64,000 nt of DNA, from NCBI GenBank assembly GCA_012932295.1, contig JAAONU010000013.1:5688603-5752602 (forward strand), in the 5' to 3' direction. This stretch comes from Cyclina sinensis (Eukaryota; Mollusca; Bivalvia; Venerida; Veneridae). How positions within the stretch are numbered: the first letter of the stretch is position 1; each line of letters begins with the position of its first letter. Below, one piece after another: positions 24,755 to 36,162 of this stretch. The translations under genes and the position numbers were made by a program. The notes under the pieces are model-generated. The model was not told the DNA's origin. It was given only the letters and a program-made list of their open reading frames with translations, and did no database searches.

Positions 24755-24960
24755 CCCTTAACCTGCTGGAACCGAAAGTGTTTAGCCTTTGCCACCAGTA
24801 TAGAGCCAGGCCAGCCTGCACATCCGTGCAGTCTGACCAGGCTTTATACTGATGGTAGCTCCATTTTTGTATTTTGAGATTGAAATCCCTGAAACTTTGA
24901 ATGGACTGTTCCAAATTCAAAGCTGGGCAAATACATTACAAAATTTCAGCATGTTCAGGG
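24755..24960. mobile_element. TTAA-flanked MITE, 206 bp (piggyBac-like ends)
   Basis: The ends CCCTTAACCTGCTGGAA and (other strand) CCCTGAACATGCTGAAA are inverted repeats beginning CCCT. TTAA stands outside at 24751-24754 and 24961-24964. The core contains GCACATCCGTGC, also found in the MITEs at 44734 and 45988. No coding capacity. Confidence 0.72.
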
Positions 24961-25223
24961 TTAAATCTGTTTGTCTGATCATGAAACAGAACTGAGTATA
25001 GACTTTTGTTATAAAGTTTGTCGCATTTAACAAGCATACACAGAAATTAAACTGTGATACTGAGACAATTCATCCATCAGTGTTTACAACACTTTGATAC
25101 TAACTAGGAATAGGGCAAAATGTTTCTCAAAAGCCAAAAAATAGTCCCCACTGTGTTTCAAAGAAAACTCTGTGCTGACCAGTAAGTTATTTTTTCAAAC
25201 TTATTTAGTTGTTCAGATTTTAG

Positions 25224-26050
25224 CAGGGATGCAAACAGTAACTTTTTCTTTTAACGGTTAACCTGACGCTGTTACCGGTAAATTTACCGGTTAACCGTTA
25301 ACAATGAAAATAATTTCGTGCCTACTAGTCACTGTTTATGATATGTACACTTTTAAAGTGAAACCGAAAGTTGATGGGATAGTGTTTACTATTCGGATCC
25401 TGTGGGCCGAAAGAGTATTGTAATCGCTTATTAGATACATATGCGTTCCCCTCTTAATTTCTTAAGGCTTTAAATTCATTTAATAAATGTTGTCGGTAAT
25501 ATTAACGTTTTCAATCTGTTTTTGTTTTAATGTTTCATTCTTATAATGAAATGTATTGCATTAGGTCTACCTACATAAAATAAAATAAATAAAAAAAACA
25601 CACCAAAGACTTTTATCTTTTATTTAATTACTCATTCAAGTCTTACTATCAATAACAAACTTGATTTGACGTGTTAATTGTTAAGAAATCATCAATGGCG
25701 ATCTTCCTTTAGTCTCAACTTAAGTTTTTAGCGAGTTGGAAACAAACAATAGTGTCAATTAAACTCTTAGCTGGCGGCTGCAAATAAGAGACGCATTGTT
25801 TATATAATTGTTAATCATAACAATGGCAAAAGTGACAATTACCAAATAAACGAGATGCGTCTTGTGTATAAGCGTGACAATTGTATTGATCTATGCGCAT
25901 CTGGGGTCTATCACCATGACGATCAATAAATACTGTTGTCAGCGTGTCGCGCTTGTTTTGTAGTTTTTACTTTTAAAGTTTTTATTTTTAACTTTTTTTC
26001 GGTTAACCTCACCGATTGTTACCAGTTAACCGATTATTATTATTCATCTC
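25224..26050. mobile_element. Possible hAT-like element with GGTTAAC palindromes
   Basis: It begins CAGGGATGCAAAC, a hAT-type terminus. It has GGTTAACC/ACCGGTAAATTTACCGGT words near the left end and CGGTTAACC, CAGTTAACCG near the right. The right terminus is diverged (TTCATCTCA) and no target duplication could be found, so the right boundary is approximate. No transposase frame. Confidence 0.4.
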
Positions 26051-26224
26051 ATTCATGTAAAAAACAGTCTTAACTTTTACCATTTATAATATAAAATTAC
26101 CTGTTAAAGTGACTGACTCACAGAATTTAGCATAACATTTTTTTTTCTTTAAAATTAAAGAGAATTTAATATACTATGGATAAAACATGATATGATGCTT
26201 CTTTACACCATGAAAACAGAAGAA

Positions 26225-26335
26225 AAAATATTTGAATTCACCAGATTTCGAACCCATGCCCTTTGGATAAGAAAAAATTAAGAGTGACAATATAAACCAC
26301 TCAGCCACAAAGATTTAAGAAATAATAAATATTTT
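26225..26335 (-). repeat. tRNA-derived SINE fragment
   Basis: On the minus strand TGGCTGAGTGGTTTA resembles an A box of Leu/Ser-type tRNA, and GGGTTCGAAATCTGG resembles a B box, about 45 bp apart. The tRNA arms do not pair well enough for a working tRNA. A related, more decayed copy lies near 36575-36650. Confidence 0.4.
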
Positions 26336-26374
26336 CCTATTTTTTATGAGTGAATAAAATATAGGCAGGAGTTC

Positions 26375-27256
26375 GGATGCGTAGGAATTAAATTACGAGT
26401 GCGTAGCAAATGCTGGACACAGTTACCTCCTCTTGTGATTAGACTAAGATCTTGATGGTTAACTAGCATTGTATGTTTCAGGTCTATATCTGCAAGGGAA
26501 AGGTGACTAGTACTACCTTGCCGAAAAACTTTGACCAAATTTCTAGGTTGAAAAGGGGCCATAATTCACACAAAATGCTTGACACAGTTATCTCCTCTTG
26601 TGAGCAGACTAAGCCCTTGATGATTAACAAGAATTGTAAGTTTCAGAGCTATGCAAGGGAAAGGTGACTAGTGCTACCTTGCCAAAAAACTTTAACCAAA
26701 TTTCTAAGTCTAAAAGGGGCCATAATTCAAACAAAATGCTTGACACAGTTATCTCCTCTTGTGAGCAGACTAAACTCTTGATGATTAACAAGAATTGTAA
26801 GTTTCAGGGCTATATCTGCAAGGGAAAGGTGAGCAGAACTACCTTGCCAAAAACTTTAACCAAATTTCTAAGTCGAAAAGAGGCCATAATTCACACATAA
26901 TGCTGGACACAGTAACCCTCTCTTGTGAGCAGACTAAGTTTTTGATGGTAAACAAGTATTGTGAGTTTCAGGGCTATATCTGCAAGGAAAAGGTGACTAG
27001 TGCTACCTTGCCGAAAAACTTTAACCAAATTTCTAAGTTGAAAAGGGGCTATAATTCAGACAAAATGCTTGACAAAGTTACCTCCTCTTGTTAGCAGACT
27101 AAGGTGTTGATGGTAAACATGTATTGTAAGTTTCAGGGCTATATCTGCAAGGGTTAGGTGAATATTGTTACCTTGCCGAAAAACTTTAAGCTGAACCAAA
27201 GCCGACGCCGGGGCGAGAACTATAGTCCTCCTTATTCTTCGAACAGTCGGGCTAAA
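26375..27256 (+). repeat. I-type tandem array, about 175-bp units, ends GAGCTAAAAA-like
   Basis: Nearly five units with GCTTGACACAGTTATCTCCT, GTTTCAGGGCTATATCTGCA and CTACCTTGCCGAAAAACTTT. It ends in a GC-rich tail (GCCGACGCCGGGGCGAG) and TTCGAACAGTCGGGCTAAAA. Several short open frames run through it because the units keep phase; they are not genes. The 5' end looks truncated. A tail fragment recurs at about 27450-27500. Confidence 0.62.
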
Positions 27257-27289
27257 AATTCAATCCTTTTTGAATTCCTGTGTCAAATC

Positions 27290-27450
27290 TGCTATTCACA
27301 TTTAATTCAACTTATGCTTAACTCAACTTCAGTTTAACACAAGTTTAGCTTTGAGTTAACTTAAGTTTAACTTCAACTCAACTCAAGTTCAACTCAAGTT
27401 TCACTTTAATTCAACTTAAGTGTAACTTACTCAAGTTTAAACTTAAGTTT
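27290..27450. repeat. Low-complexity AACTTAAGTT / AACTCAAGTT tract
   Basis: A degenerate repeat of TTAACTCAAG and AACTTAAGTT words. It sits between two copies of the I-type tail sequence (…GCTAAAAATT before, GCTACCTTGCCGAAAAAA and GTCGAGCTAATAA after). Confidence 0.55.
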
Positions 27451-27499
27451 GTGCTACCTTGCCGAAAAAATTTAAATTATTCTTCAAATAGTCGAGCTA

Positions 27500-28365
27500 A
27501 TAATGTATATATATGAAACAGTTCTTGTACAACAAATGATCACTGTCTATCCATCCAAAGCCATTGCAGTAAAATTTTGCTATCTAACCTCTGACCACTG
27601 AACAAAAATGTTTTAAGAATTATTTCTGTAAATGGCTATCAGGTGAACAAAACACTACAGATAAAAGCACAAGGAAGTTTAGACTTGAATCTGGCAGAGC
27701 CATTTATAATTTAATATCTTCTTATATCCGTCTGTCTTAAAAAATCACATTTTTTGTTTATGCATTTTGCTTGTGTGCTTGAAATAAAAACAGTACAAAT
27801 AATATCTGTATTTCAAATATATGTAGAAATATAATTTAGAAATTTCAGAGACATAATAAGGTGAAAGCTTACACATTTTCATGTATCTTTCCCTAAATCT
27901 CAATGTCCGCTGTAAAACAGAAATGTTGAGGTGTCACTATTTTCTATACACTGGCTGTGTACTTGTGCAAATATCTCAATACAAAGCAAATAACCAGTAC
28001 ATTTCAAAGATGTATGCGAAAAAGATGTAAGTGCTAAAAAGTGAAGGGGCAGATAGCACTTTTTCGCATTCACCCGTCCCGTCAATTTGTAATCAATAAT
28101 TCACTGTCATATAAGAAAAGAAACTCTGGTGATATTTTGCACGGTCATTTGAAATATGACATTGGTACATGGCAATTTCAGTCTTTCTATGGCATTGCAT
28201 TTTATGCCTGGTTCTATGGGTTTCCTGTCATTTCCTGTAGAGGTGTAGTTTAAGTAATGATTATGCCTGAGGAAATCTCTATGAGAAAGAACTATCTCCC
28301 AAAGACACCAGCTAGTCATTTGATGCTAAGCCCTATAACCAACCCTCTTTCTATGTTATTTGCAG
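27500..28365. other. AT-rich non-coding stretch, nothing seen
   Basis: Open frames here are short and overlap on opposite strands without coding character. Confidence 0.4.
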
Positions 28366-28405
28366 CAATGATTGAAGTCAGTAACCACTTCGCCACTGTA
28401 GCAAA
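28366..28405 (+). CDS. Orphan microexon candidate
   Basis: A strong acceptor (CTTTCTATGTTATTTGCAG) and a strong donor (GTAAGT at 28406) bracket 40 nt. Only one frame is open, reading MIEVSNHFATVA with split codons at both ends. I do not recognise the peptide and see no neighbouring exon. It could be an exon of a gene spread over repeats, or chance. Confidence 0.2.
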
Positions 28406-28409
28406 GTAA

Positions 28410-29010
28410 GTTTTTATTCTTATTTCAATTTTGCATGAAAACAGCAAATCTTCTAAAATCTTGTTTCACAATCTTTAGTTTTCTTCATTTCATATGCCAA
28501 GTCTGCTAGATCTTTCATTCTTACACTGTTCATTTCTCTACAAAAGATCATTAGAAATTGCTATTTTAAAAATATACTTTTATGTTTTCTCCTTTGGTTA
28601 ATGAATCTACTGATACATCACTCTTTTGCAAATCTCTGTTTTAAATGCCCAAGGGATGTTACATTTTCCAAAAGGGGGCATTCAACAGAGCAATACTTTC
28701 CATGTACAGCTGAAGTCAAAACATTTTTAACCTAATGGTGATTCAGCCATTAATGCCATTACACACTTTCTGAAACATTTGAGCACACTTCAAATATATA
28801 ATTGTCAGCAAATGTTGTCTTTTTTGGATATGGTATGGTAATCTTTCGCCCCCAAAACATGTCATTTCATCATGCTTTAAGATAGAACACTCATGACTTT
28901 CAGGAAGCTGACCAATCAATAAGTTTAACAATACATTTTTATCTGTACATGTGCCCTGTGCCTTATCACGTTAATTAGGTGTGTCTAACTTAAAAAAAAA
29001 AAACTAAAAA
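28410..29010. other. AT-rich non-coding stretch, nothing seen
   Basis: No feature recognised before the LINE fragment. Confidence 0.4.
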
Positions 29011-29179
29011 AACAAGAGCAATCACTGATCACATGTGTCGCCTGATGATAGCCAACTAAGATGTTGTAATGAGGGGTGATTGGACAGTTTGTTGGAAATG
29101 TAAATTGACTGTATGGATGTTTGAGTTTTTTCTGTAATGTGGAGAAAGTAAGAATTACCCAACTGATAATGCTGAACAT

Positions 29180-29480
29180 TGTACTTTTTTACAGTTTTGT
29201 GGTAGTTGACGTATGTTTCAAGTATACTGAAATTGGTTTCTTGTATATTAGTGAAGACTAGATCCAAGGTGGTTTTGTTGTTAGTTACAGGCATCTGTTT
29301 TTTTTTTCTGCAGCCCATATGTTTCCATGTGTGTTTCTAACTGCTGTTTCCTCTGTCCTTCACAGTTGAAATCTCCCATCACAATGACTAACCCTTAATA
29401 CCTTCCAGTGCAGAACTAATGTCTTTTGTATTAGGCTTTGCATAAACACAGAAGCATGGATACACAGTGGTTGTGTTATG
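29180..29480 (-). pseudogene. LINE AP-endonuclease fragment, frameshifted
   Basis: Minus strand. In one frame VIVMGDFN (about 29383-29363) matches the GDFN motif of LINE apurinic-type endonucleases. In another frame downstream, NNKTTLDLVFTNIQE (about 29279-29238) matches the conserved DLVFTN segment, followed by SILETYVNYHKTV in place of the usual SDHxPI. The frame changes between the two motifs and the catalytic SDH is altered, so it is dead. It is probably of the Jockey/CR1/L2 kind. Only this part of ORF2 remains. Confidence 0.6.
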
Positions 29481-29531
29481 TGGATGTACACTATTTCAAC
29501 TTGACTGTCAAAATAGTCCAGGCAAACTTTA

Positions 29532-29950
29532 AAAATAACAAGAACTGTCACTGTAAGATGACAATGCCCCCGAAGTGGTGCTTTGACTTTGGGCTGAGGG
29601 CAAGTCATTCAAGGGTCAAGGTCAAATAAATATAGGTCAGTGGGGAGGTCCTGTCCACAGGGGTGTTGTGTCCAAGTATGAAGTAAATCCACTTACTAAT
29701 AAGGAAGTTATAGTCAATGTTAAAGTTTTTGGACAACTGGATCTTCAAGGTGAAGGTCATTCTGGGGTCAAGGTCAAATAAATATAGGTCAGTTGGAAGG
29801 TCTTGTCCAAAGGGGTGTTGTGCCAAAGTATGAAGTAAATCCATTTACTAATAAGGAAGTTATTGCCAATGTTAAAGTTTTTGGATGGACTGACGGACAG
29901 ACAGACACATGGAAAGTTAAAAAAATATATGCCTCCCTTAGGGGGCATAA
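29532..29950 (+). mobile_element. Pearl-like element, G-type, precisely bounded
   Basis: The head AACAAGAACTGTCACTG holds a CTGTCACTGTAAGATGACAA hairpin. Two to three units of about 160 bp follow (GTCAAGGTCAAATAAATATA, AAGTATGAAGTAAATCCA), then GGATGGACTGACGGACAGAC and the tail hairpin GCCTCCCTTAGGGGGC with ATAA. The empty site is readable: the flanking repeat CAAACTTTAAAAAT | AAATCATTAAAGGGCC occurs uninterrupted near 32992-33020. The two flanks share AAAAT/AAAT. Confidence 0.7.
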
Positions 29951-30046
29951 AAATCATTAAAGGGCCTTAACTCTGACAAAAGTCGTTGAACTGGAAAATG
30001 CCGAAGACATGCACAACTAGACTTGGTACTGATCATTCCTTTAAAG
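29951..30046. repeat. Old dispersed repeat, part 1
   Basis: CATTAAAGGGCC-TAACTCTGAC and following match the sequence at about 33010-33060. This old repeat is split here by a hAT element and a TA element before resuming near 32810. Confidence 0.5.
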
Positions 30047-31045
30047 TAGGGATGTCAGTGAACGTTCGAACGTTCGAAAGTTCGGATCCGATGCCGAACG
30101 TTCGAATGTATTTTTGGCATTCGAATGTTTAGAAAAAAAAATCTATCATTTTTGTTTTCATGGGAAAATGAAATCATGAAGTGTTGAAGAAGTAAGAAAG
30201 GCGTTATAATCAGGTGAATTCACACCTTTTGTTGCTTTAACACCTCTGTTAACACGTCTGGTCAAACGACCGTAAACTTCCGTCATCTAATGTTGGTGAC
30301 CTGTGCTTTAAGCAAGTGTCACCTACAATAGCTAAGTCAAAAGTTACTGGTATGTCCGTGTCAGAGTGTCGAGTTTGTGGTCAAACTAGGAAACAGTAGG
30401 AAGAAATTAAATACACAGACATGTCAGTCAGTTACTGGCACTAACCCCGATTTTACATAATTGTGGCGCGATTTTCGGGGTTATTTTATTCTCTCGCAAA
30501 TTCTCTAACAGTTCACATCCGTAACGCTCATAATCAGTCAAAATGTCAACCATAACTTGGGCTTCGTCTCAATTTCTTTTTTGACCTTCTAAGTATAAAT
30601 TTAAATCGAAAGGTGATTTACCCATTAAGGATACCGGATACCGAGAAATACACATTGTGTCAATGAATTAGAAACACTCGGATTTTATCGAGTTAAATAC
30701 GTCGAGAATCAATCTCCTAGCAGTGATCTCCCCTTCACTGTTAAACTTAGCTGGATTTCAGAAATTATTTTTTATTCTTTTTTCTTCAGTTATTATTGGA
30801 ATTGCATCGATTTAACATGCCTTGATGTAATGAAATTGAAAAAAATTTTAACATTTTGTTTATTTACGTTCGACTATCATCACGTGACAAGCCTTTGTAC
30901 TGAATGGAAAGTAAACGATGCATGGAGTTTGGCCGAGAAGTTCCTGAAAACACTGTGTAACTATTGAGTACGGGTGATTCGAACGTTCGAATGCAAACTG
31001 ATCCGAACATTCGAATGCTAAAATGAACACATTTTGCCATCCCTA
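30047..31045. mobile_element. Non-autonomous hAT element with 8-bp target duplication
   Basis: The ends are TAGGGATG and its inverse complement CATCCCTA. They are flanked by an exact 8-bp duplication CTTTAAAG (30039-30046 and 31046-31053), the hAT signature. Subterminal regions carry many TTCGAA-centred words (GAACGTTCGAACGTTCGAA near the left, GATTCGAACGTTCGAATGC near the right), likely transposase-binding repeats. Length 999 bp with no transposase frame. Confidence 0.82.
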
Positions 31046-31089
31046 CTTTAAAGTTTGGAGATAATTGCACTAGTAGTTTTTGGGGAGTA

Positions 31090-32807
31090 CAGTACGCTCA
31101 GTGCGGATTCTGCCTTTTCTGTGATACCACCGCAGACAATTTTTTCTTATCGCGGACAAATGCGGCGGACGTCCGCTATGAGAGGGCTAATTTCTGCCGC
31201 GATCCGCGGTGTCCAGTTGTTTCCACCGCGGACAAAATACTGAAGATTATATTTAAATTATCAATAAAATCGGTTACCTGTTTCTCGCGGCGGAACGCGG
31301 CGGCCATTATAACTATAGCTCAAAAATAAATGTTTATTTTATAAAATTTTCAACGTGTTCTTATTTTACAAGATGACTTTAAATCAACCAAAATACTTAA
31401 ATGGTAATAACATTAGTTAAAATTTTAGATGTAAAAATATTGAAACGGCATTTAAAATGAAAAACGTTACCTTGTTTTGATTGTAAAATTTGGAGTGACC
31501 GGGTCGATAGACACAAACTACATACTACAGAGTATACTACAGCATCCTTGTTCCCTTGAACTATCCAAAACTGTCGCAAATTAGAACATTCCTAACAACA
31601 ATTACTTGTTACACATGCTAATTATCGGGGTTATTTTAAGTGAACAGCTTTAACTGTCAAAGAAATTACGTCACTCAATAGCGGCTTTCAACTTTTTTAC
31701 AAAGGGCGCCATGTCTTCAGATTAACTCAAAATCACAGCTGACACCTGTGTGAATAACATACCTAAATACAAACTAAATCACCTTTTTTCAAACTAGTTT
31801 ATAAACCAATCTGAGCTCTGGTTTGAAAGTGAAATATAAAGATCTTGTATAAATTATTTTTTCGATGCATAACAAACACTTGTAAATTTCAGTGGCTCAA
31901 CACTTCCCTTTTATATTTCTATCATTTGGGGGTGAATTTCACAATCTTTGATATCGTAATATTGTTGTGCAACCTATATGTAGCCTCAAAGGAACAACCT
32001 GTCAATCACAATTCCCGTGACCTATGATCTTTACACGTTATACAACACCGTATTTTTATTGGTTGTAATTCAAGAGCTAACCTTTGACAGCAAGCCTGAG
32101 TAATTTTCCATAAAAAAATCCCAGTATTTTACCGCCTTTTCCACATCACATGATCTAATGCTGCATGCTTTTGGATGCTTGCTCTCTACTTTCAATTCTC
32201 ATTTACGGAAAATCTATAAATAGTAACACCTAGTTTGTTGGAGATATTGACAAGGATTAAATGTTCATGGTGTAAGAAACAAAAATTGACGTTTTCATTA
32301 TTGTCTCTTGTTACCTTTTCGTACATGCCATACACCGAGGTTATTCAGTATTTGACTTAAAAGTGGTTTTCACAACCATGAACTTGCATATCTACTCTAT
32401 TTTCGAATTTAATACGACAATGATTTGCCGCGATTTAGAGTATTTTTGTTCATGTTAATTTAATAACGAGAAAACAACAAGATGTACACACAACAAATAC
32501 ATTGTATCTACATAATTTTTTTTATTACAAAATCAAATTTTACATATTTTAAGTAGTAAAGTTTTAATAATTAATCGCAAAAAGCTACAGTTTTCACCGC
32601 AATCCGCGGTGATTGACCACCGCGTTCTGCCGCGATTTACCGCGGCGTTCCGCGGGGGAAACGCTTACGGCCACAGATTCATGTCCGCGGTGGTAAACAT
32701 TTTCAGTCCGCGGGGTCTCGCGGACAAATTTTGCGCAAAATTTCGCCCGCAATGAGTCTCATCCGCGGGGTCTCGCGGGTTTTGCAAAATCCGCGCTGAG
32801 CGTACTG
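31090..32807. mobile_element. CpG-rich TA-flanked element, 1.7 kb (Tc1/mariner type)
   Basis: The left end CAGTACGCTCAGTGCGGAT and the inverse complement of the right end CAGTACGCTCAGCGCGGAT differ at one base. TA flanks both ends (31088-31089 and 32808-32809). About 230 bp at the left end and 220 bp at the right are packed with CCGCGG, GCGGAC and CGCGG words, with an AT-rich middle. No transposase frame. It shares the CAGTACG start and the CCGCGG-rich shoulders with the element at 13023-13810. Confidence 0.78.
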
Positions 32808-32809
32808 TA

Positions 32810-33625
32810 CTGTGTAGCAGGTGACCCTAAAACATTAACGGGCCAAAACGCCTTTTTTATTCAAGGGCCATAACACAGCCAAAAATCATTCAACCGAAAA
32901 ACCTGTTAAAGATACTAAAGTACTTGAGGTACCAATCAATCCTGTAACATTTCATTCAAACTGGGTTAGCAGTATAAGAGAAGTAGTCCAGACAAACTTT
33001 AAAAAATAGTCATTAAAGGGCCATAACTCTGACAAAAATCACTGAACTGGAAAATGCTATATATAAATCTACATGATTATGAATACAAGTGACCCCCAGG
33101 GCAGGGCCAAATTTCACTCAAGGGGCATAATTTGAACAAACTTCGTAGATGACCTATAGCTGATGCTCCATTAAAAATACTTAAGTTCCAGGCTCTGTGG
33201 TTTCAGAGGAGGTTTTTTAAAGTTTTGACTATATAAGCTTATGTAAGATCAACTGTGGCATAATTTGAACAAATTTGGTAGAGGTCCATTAGACAATGCT
33301 ACAAACCAAATCTTAAGGCTCAGGGCCTTGTGGTTACAGACAAGAAGATTTTCAAAGTTTTCCTTCTATAAGCCTATGTAAAATCAATTGACCCCCAGGA
33401 CAGGGCCAAATTTGATCCCAGGGGTATAATTTAAAGAAACTGGAAGAGGTCCACTAGACAATGCTACATATCAAATCTTAAGGTTCAAAGCCTTCTGGTT
33501 TCAGACAAGAAGATTTTTAATGTTTTCCTTATATAAGCCTATGTAAAATCAATGATCCGCAGTTGGGGCCAAATCTGACCCCAGGGATATAATTTGAACA
33601 AACTCGGTAGAAGTCAACTAGACAA
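32810..33625 (+). repeat. Old dispersed repeat, part 2, joined to diverged A-type units
   Basis: 32820-33060 continues the old repeat (GGGCCATAACTCTGACAAAA, GAACTGGAAAATGC). From about 33080 it becomes diverged A-type units (TTGGTAGAGGTCCATTAGAC, TATAAGCCTATGTAAAATCA). The array ends at about 33625 in CTAGACAATGCTA, where unrelated sequence starts. Confidence 0.55.
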
Positions 33626-34151
33626 TGCTACCGTAAACGCTCGAATATTATACTCTAGCATGTGTAAAATGCACCCCTGGTCTGGCCTCAAGGTCTGGGA
33701 AAAATGCTTGCATTGGAATATAATACGCACACAAATTTTGCCTGGAAATAGAGATACCATTTGGCGATATTTTTCGTTCAGGAAGCGGCCATTGGTGGTG
33801 CGCGTAACAGTTACATCGCGTGAATATCGCTACGGTTGCATTTAACTATTTATTTCATTAAGGACAATTAGCCATAGAGACTATTTCTTTCGGAAATATC
33901 GAATAAACTTGGCAATATCTCAAAGTGTCAACACCTTCTCAACACCTTTTGGATGTGTAAACAAACATCTCATAATTATGGTGACATTAAACAACACTTA
34001 TTACTGTGTTTGTTTAACAATATACAGACGACTCCTTTATCCAATTAATTGGACGATAATTGTGCATGTGCGAATATTGACGGGTATAATACTGGTAAGC
34101 ACTGGTTACATGATTGAATCTTCAGCAGTTGTAGAAAAAAAACAAAACAAA
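33626..34151. other. Non-coding stretch between repeats, possible element
   Basis: It starts CCGTAAACGCTCGAATATTA within an A-type unit and near its right side has a partly inverted match (GTGCGAATATTGACGGGTAT). It may be an inserted element, but ends and target duplication cannot be fixed. Open frames here show no recognisable product. Confidence 0.25.
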
Positions 34152-36162
34152 ACAAGAGGGCCATGATGGCCCTGGATAACTCACCTGAGTACTTTGGCTG
34201 TAGGTTTGCTGTTAAGCAGTATTTCATTTTTTAACTGAAAATATGTAAGTGCCTACAAACCAAATATGTAAAATATCAGTCAATAAATAAAGGCTCTATG
34301 ACAGAAAGTAGAAATATCTATTATAAGCTATGGTGACCTTGACCTTGACCCAGTGATCTCAAACCCTACCCATGGGTAGAGGTCCATGCAAGGAACCTCT
34401 ATACCGAATATCAAAGATATTGGTCTATAAATGAAGGCTCTATGAGGTACAGTAGATAAATCTACTTTTAGCCTCCGTGACCTTTAACCTAATCCAATAG
34501 TTTGAAAAAGCTTGATAAAGCTTGCTTCATGCCAAATTTTAAAATTCTAGGTCTTGTGGTTTCAGACAAGAAGATTTTTAAAGATTTTCTTCTATATTGT
34601 TATTTAAAACTTGTGACCCCTCGGGCGGGGCCAATAGTGACCCCAGGGACATTTTTCTAACAAACTTGGTAGAGGTCCACTAGACAATGCTACACACCAA
34701 ATATCTAAGCTCTATAACTTACGGTTTCTGACAAGAAGATTTTTTTAGATTTTCTTATATAACTCTATGTAAAACTAGTGGCCCCTGGGGCGGGGCCATT
34801 TTAGACTCAGAGGCCAGGATTTGAAAAAACTTGGTAGAGGTCCACTAGACAATGTTACACACCAAATATCTAAGCCTTATAACTTACGGTTTCTGATAAG
34901 CAGATTTTTTTAAGATTTTCCTATATAACTCTATGTAAAACAAGTGACCCCCGGGGCGGGGCCATTTTTGACCCAGAGGCCAGGATTTGAACAAACTTGG
35001 TAGAGGTCCACTAGAAAATGCTACATACCAAATATCTTAACTGTAGGCCTTCTTGTTTCTGACAAGAAGATTTTTTAGTTTTTCCTATATAACTCTATGT
35101 AAAACAAGTGACCCCCGGGGCGGGGCCATTTTTGAATCAGAGGCCAGGATTTGAACAAACTTGGTAGAGGTCCACTAGACAATGCTACACACCAAATATC
35201 TAAGCTCTATAACTTACGGTTTCTGACAAGAAGATTTTTTAAGATTTTCCTATATAACTCTATGTAAAACTAGTGGCCCCTGGGGCGGGGCCATTTCTGA
35301 CCCAGAGGACAGGATTTGAACAAACTTGGTAGAGGTCCACTAGACAATGCTACACACCAAATATCTAAGCTCTATAACTTACGGTTTCTGACAAGAAGAT
35401 TTTTTAAGATTTTCCTATATAACTCTATGTAAAACTAGTGGCCCCTGGGGCGGGGTCATTTTTGACCCAGAGGCCAGGATTTGAACAAACTTGGTAGAGG
35501 TCCACTAGACAATGCTACACACCAAATATCTAAGCTCTATAACTTAGGGTTTCTGACAAGAAGATTTTTTAAGATTTTCCTATATAACTCTATGTAAAAC
35601 AAGTGACCCCCGGGGTGGGGCCATTTTTGACCCTGAGGCCAGGATTTGAACAAACTTGGTAGAGGTCCACTAGACAATGCTACATACCAAATATCTTAAC
35701 TCTAGGCCTTGCGGTTTCCGACAAGAAGATTTTCAAGTTTTCCCTTTATAACTCTATGTAAAATCAACTGACCCCTGGGGTGGGGTCAGTTTTGTCCCCA
35801 GGGACATAATTTGAACAAATCTGGTAGAGGTCCACTAGATGATGCTTCATACCAAATATCAAAGCTCCAGGCCTTGTGGTTTCAGGGAAGAAGATTTTTA
35901 AAGATCCAACTTATAAAATCTATTTTTAGCTCCAGTGAACCAGAAATGCAATGGACCAGAACCATTTGAACAATCTTGGTAGAGCTTCATGCAAGGAACA
36001 TCCCAGGCAAGTTTCATTAAATTTGCCCCATTGGTTTCAGAGGAGATGTCATTTGAATGAAAAGTTGACGACCGACGGACGGACGGATGGACGGACTGAC
36101 CGACGACGGACAAAGACCGATCAGAAAAGCTCACCCTGAGCACTTTGTGCTCAGATGAGCTA
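34152..36162 (+). mobile_element. Pearl-like element, A-type, full length
   Basis: Close copy of the 15404-17397 element: same head, head region, A-type units of about 165 bp, and tail hairpin CTCACCCTGAGCAC / GTGCTCAGATGAG (one base changed). Its tetranucleotide tract is longer: GACGACCGACGGACGGACGG and following (36067-36113). Flanks differ from the other copy. Confidence 0.75.

Noticed and set aside
26225..26335. Possible functional tRNA gene on the minus strand
   Set aside because: A and B boxes are visible but acceptor and anticodon stems do not pair; better explained as a SINE head.
26344..27094. Series of open frames with repeated peptides such as SCEQTKLLMINKNCKFQ
   Set aside because: Product of a tandem array with units of about 175 bp; frames occur on both strands and the sequence has no protein family features.
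35951..36139. Open frame with DGRTDGRTDRR repeats
   Set aside because: It is the ACGG/GACGGACGG tail tract of a pearl-like element read as protein; the same pattern occurs at 17201-17389.
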